Origin: Lachnospiraceae bacterium UBA5895
Lineage (GTDB): Bacteria; Bacillota; Clostridia; Lachnospirales; Lachnospiraceae
Assembly (NCBI GenBank): GCA_002431915.1
Contig: DJEP01000103.1
Location: 1 to 64,000, forward strand
Length of the DNA: 64,000 bases
Direction of reading: 5' to 3'
Shown here: one piece after another, positions 62,363 through 64,000 of the stretch
Layout: each line of letters begins with the position of its first letter
Position numbering within the stretch: position 1 is the stretch's first letter
Notes under the pieces: model-generated
Databases searched by the model: none
What the model was told of the DNA's origin: nothing
What the model saw: only the letters and a program-made list of their open reading frames with translations
Made by a program: the position numbers and the translations under genes

Positions 62363-63469
62363 TTAGCCTTTCTTCGCCTGAAGCCGTACATTCATTACGA
62401 CTCCCATACCGATATACAGACTGAGTAATGATGTCAGTCCATAACTTACAAAAGGCAGCGGAAGTCCTGTGTTCGGAAGAATAAATGTAGCAACCCCGAT
62501 ATTTACAAAACTCTGGAACGCAATCAGACCTCCCATGGACGCAGCAATAATGGTTCCCGCGACGTCCTTTGCCTTTGACGCAATGGAAATACATTCCATG
62601 GCCGTTAAAAGCAGTAGAATAATAACCGCTATACTACCCTTAAATCCGAACTCTTCACCGATTACAGCAAATATGAAATCGGTTTCCGCTTCTGACAGGA
62701 AATTGCCGTTTTTCACCGATGTGATCTCGTTGTTTTTATATCCCTTGCCGTTCAATTCCCCTGAGCCGATGGCCGTTACGGAATTCAACTGCTGGTATGC
62801 CAGATCCGTGGAATATTCCTCCGGATTGACAAAGGCAAGAATACGGTTCTTCTGATAGGTCTCCAATATGGTACTGTCCGGCTGCATCGCCAGTGAAACC
62901 AATATGATCACTGCCGGCATCGCCACCGCCAGTGCACCGAAGATCAGCTTATAACTGATGCCTCCGACATACAGGATCACGCAGAAAATAAAGATCAGCA
63001 CAAGGCTGGTAGACAGCGCCGGCTGTTCCTTTACCATGATCCAGGGAACACCCATAAGTACCGCAATCGATGCGATCACAGGGAAAGTATTCAGCTTTTC
63101 CTTATATTTCATAATAAACTGTGCAAAGAATAAAATCAATAAAATTTTTGCAAGTTCTGAAGGTTGAAATTGCAGTCCGCCGATCTTCAGCCATCTCTGT
63201 GCTCCGTTGCCTTCTTCGCCCATCAGAATGACCAGTCCCAGCAGGACAAGATTGCCAATATACATCAGCCAGTAAAGCTTCAGCAGAATGGAATAATTAA
63301 AAAAAGAAAGGACGATCATGATGACCAGTCCGGCTGCCACACCGGCGATCTGCTTGTTCTGCTGTGCCGGTTCGGCGCTGCCGATCGTCAGTATTCCGAC
63401 GATCGACAGTGCAAGCACCAATATGATCAATTTAAAATCATAATCCCGTAATCTATAATTCTTAAACAT
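62363..63469 (-). CDS. rodA: SEDS family peptidoglycan polymerase RodA
   Basis: RodA polymerises glycan strands from lipid II during elongation, with a class B PBP. The 368-residue protein has ten predicted helices. GAQRWLKIGGLQFQPSELAK near residue 88 is the SEDS signature. The essential Asp is kept (Asp264 in EAETDFIFAVIGEE), as is the C-terminal LPFVSYGLTSLLSLYIGMG. The usual PD-x-G[TS] motif reads PALST here (Ala151 for Asp). It lies downstream of minE; this min-rodA context supports an elongation or sporulation SEDS protein. Confidence 0.92.
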   Translation of the reverse strand: MFKNYRLRDYDFKLIILVLALSIVGILTIGSAEPAQQNKQIAGVAAGLVIMIVLSFFNYSILLKLYWLMYIGNLVLLGLVILMGEEGNGAQRWLKIGGLQFQPSELAKILLILFFAQFIMKYKEKLNTFPVIASIAVLMGVPWIMVKEQPALSTSLVLIFIFCVILYVGGISYKLIFGALAVAMPAVIILVSLAMQPDSTILETYQKNRILAFVNPEEYSTDLAYQQLNSVTAIGSGELNGKGYKNNEITSVKNGNFLSEAETDFIFAVIGEEFGFKGSIAVIILLLLTAMECISIASKAKDVAGTIIAASMGGLIAFQSFVNIGVATFILPNTGLPLPFVSYGLTSLLSLYIGMGVVMNVRLQAKKG

Positions 63470-63502
63470 TTATCAGCCTTTCTGTTTCTGTCTCTTATGT
63501 AT

Positions 63503-63781
63503 TCACGGCATTTTTGCATTTTTCTGCAGATCCAGGATCGGTATATTGGCAATCAGGCTGGGAGTTTTATTCCGTCCGCCCTTGTTGTTGCCCTTCGCCT
63601 GTATCTCGATTTCCATGTGATCTGTGTCAATGCGCATATACTTGGAAATCACTTTGGTAATGTCTGCCTTGATCAGTTCCATCATCTCCGGCGAACAATT
63701 TACCCTGTCCGATATCAACAGGATTTTCAACCGGTCCTTCGCCACCTGACAGGAACTTTTTCTACGAAAAAAATGTTTCAT
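63503..63781 (-). CDS. minE: Cell division topological specificity factor MinE
   Basis: MinE stimulates the MinD ATPase and drives pole-to-pole oscillation that keeps the septum at mid-cell. The 92-residue protein has the MinD-contact helix (SCQVAKDRLKILLISDRVNCSPEMM, residues about 9-34 with the first part AKDRLKILL) and a topological domain with IKADITKVISKYM and DHMEIEIQA. It lies 17 bp downstream of minD, with a GGAAGGGG site. Confidence 0.95.
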   Translation of the reverse strand: MKHFFRRKSSCQVAKDRLKILLISDRVNCSPEMMELIKADITKVISKYMRIDTDHMEIEIQAKGNNKGGRNKTPSLIANIPILDLQKNAKMP

Positions 63782-63798
63782 ATTTATCCGTCCCCTTC

Positions 63799-64000
63799 CT
63801 ATACTTTTCGAAAAATACCGGTTACTTTTGTCCAGAAAGACATTCCTTTTTCGAAGTCCAGGAAGGAAATGTCTTTCCCTCGCAGACGTTCCACCACATT
63901 GTAGTATGCTTTTCCCGCAGGTGTGTCATTCCCTACAAGCGGTTCTCCCTGATTGGTGGCGATCACCACATTTTCATCATCCGGAATGATTCCGATGAGA
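63799..64000 (-). CDS. minD: Septum site-determining protein MinD, C-terminal part (cut by window end)
   Basis: The last 66 codons of a minus-strand gene run to a TAG at 63799-63801. The sequence LIGIIPDDENVVIATNQGEP, then VGNDTPAGKAYYNVVERLRG, matches the end of MinD. The final SFWTKVTGIFRKV is the amphipathic membrane-targeting helix. The Walker motifs lie beyond the window. It is followed by minE. Confidence 0.93.
   Translation of the reverse strand, partial: LIGIIPDDENVVIATNQGEPLVGNDTPAGKAYYNVVERLRGKDISFLDFEKGMSFWTKVTGIFRKV

Noticed and set aside
63017..63019. First reading of RodA Ala151 as loss of the catalytic aspartate
   Set aside because: The essential SEDS aspartate is in the TDFIF motif (Asp264 here) and is present. 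Only the separate PDxG[TS] motif is changed, so the claim was reduced.

Overview
The window is a chromosomal segment of an anaerobic, Gram-positive, probably spore-forming member of the Clostridia, most like the Lachnospiraceae. This is inferred from gene content and order: a YggS-SepF pair, a MinD-MinE-RodA-MgsA-DacF run, a YlbJ-type sporulation membrane protein beside rsmD-coaD, an iron-sulfur L-serine dehydratase in two subunits, an L27 protein with a cleavable N-terminus next to its protease Prp, and LexA with a divergent LysM cell-division inhibitor. No rRNA, tRNA or CRISPR array was seen. Base composition looks mid-range and even, except for an AT-richer, gene-poor stretch at about 34.5-37.0 kb.

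Layout. 0.1-9.3 kb (+): recG, a DegV protein, a type IIA topoisomerase pair (ParE/ParC-like), rsmD, coaD and a coiled-coil protein. 9.3-14.6 kb: a cell-wall amidase, a convergent YlbJ-like gene, two pseudouridine synthases, an unknown membrane protein and recU. 14.66-19.8 kb (+): a histidine operon hisZ-G-D-B-IE behind a near-consensus promoter; the last gene carries an extra degenerate HisF-like barrel. 20.3-27.5 kb (+): MoxR-DUF58-membrane protein, then the two radical-SAM-related genes and an RNase G that in related bacteria often precede rplU. 27.6-34.5 kb (+): a TetR regulator with a beta-galactosidase, a GPH sugar symporter and an alpha-galactosidase, a compact galactoside-use locus. 34.6-37.0 kb: a small lipoprotein, an XRE regulator and a 1.3-kb island bounded by 16-bp direct repeats. 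37.0-42.0 kb: dtd, an AI-2E-type permease, a TtcA-like enzyme, a tyrosine recombinase and the yneA/lexA SOS pair. 42.0-47.6 kb (-): a cytidylate-kinase-like protein and a complete branched-chain amino acid ABC transporter, livJ-H-M-G-F. 47.9-53.1 kb: a DUF378 protein, then (-) rplU-prp-rpmA-obgE-yhbY-nadD-yqeK-rsfS and a second cytidylate-kinase-like protein. 53.2-57.4 kb (-): sdaAB-sdaAA, rluD-like, lspA and aroB. 57.4-64.0 kb (-): minD (cut by the window end), minE, rodA, mgsA, dacF, a small P-loop protein, an HlyD-like protein, yggS and sepF.

Most of the window is core housekeeping sequence. The most unusual part is the island at 35,615-36,956. It has no recombinase and no convincing large gene. 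It holds a structured, terminator-ended region without a good reading frame, three iteron-like repeats with exact 22-bp spacing, a field of TGTACCACC repeats and a hairpin-rich segment resembling a transfer origin. Its left edge sits inside the 3' end of an XRE regulator gene; joining the two 16-bp repeats in silico gives that gene a different 13-residue tail that stops exactly against dtd. I read it as a decayed or non-autonomous mobile element. Secondary points are the HisF-like domain fused to HisIE, a Glu in place of the catalytic Asp of methylglyoxal synthase, and a dense cluster of LexA boxes between yneA and lexA.
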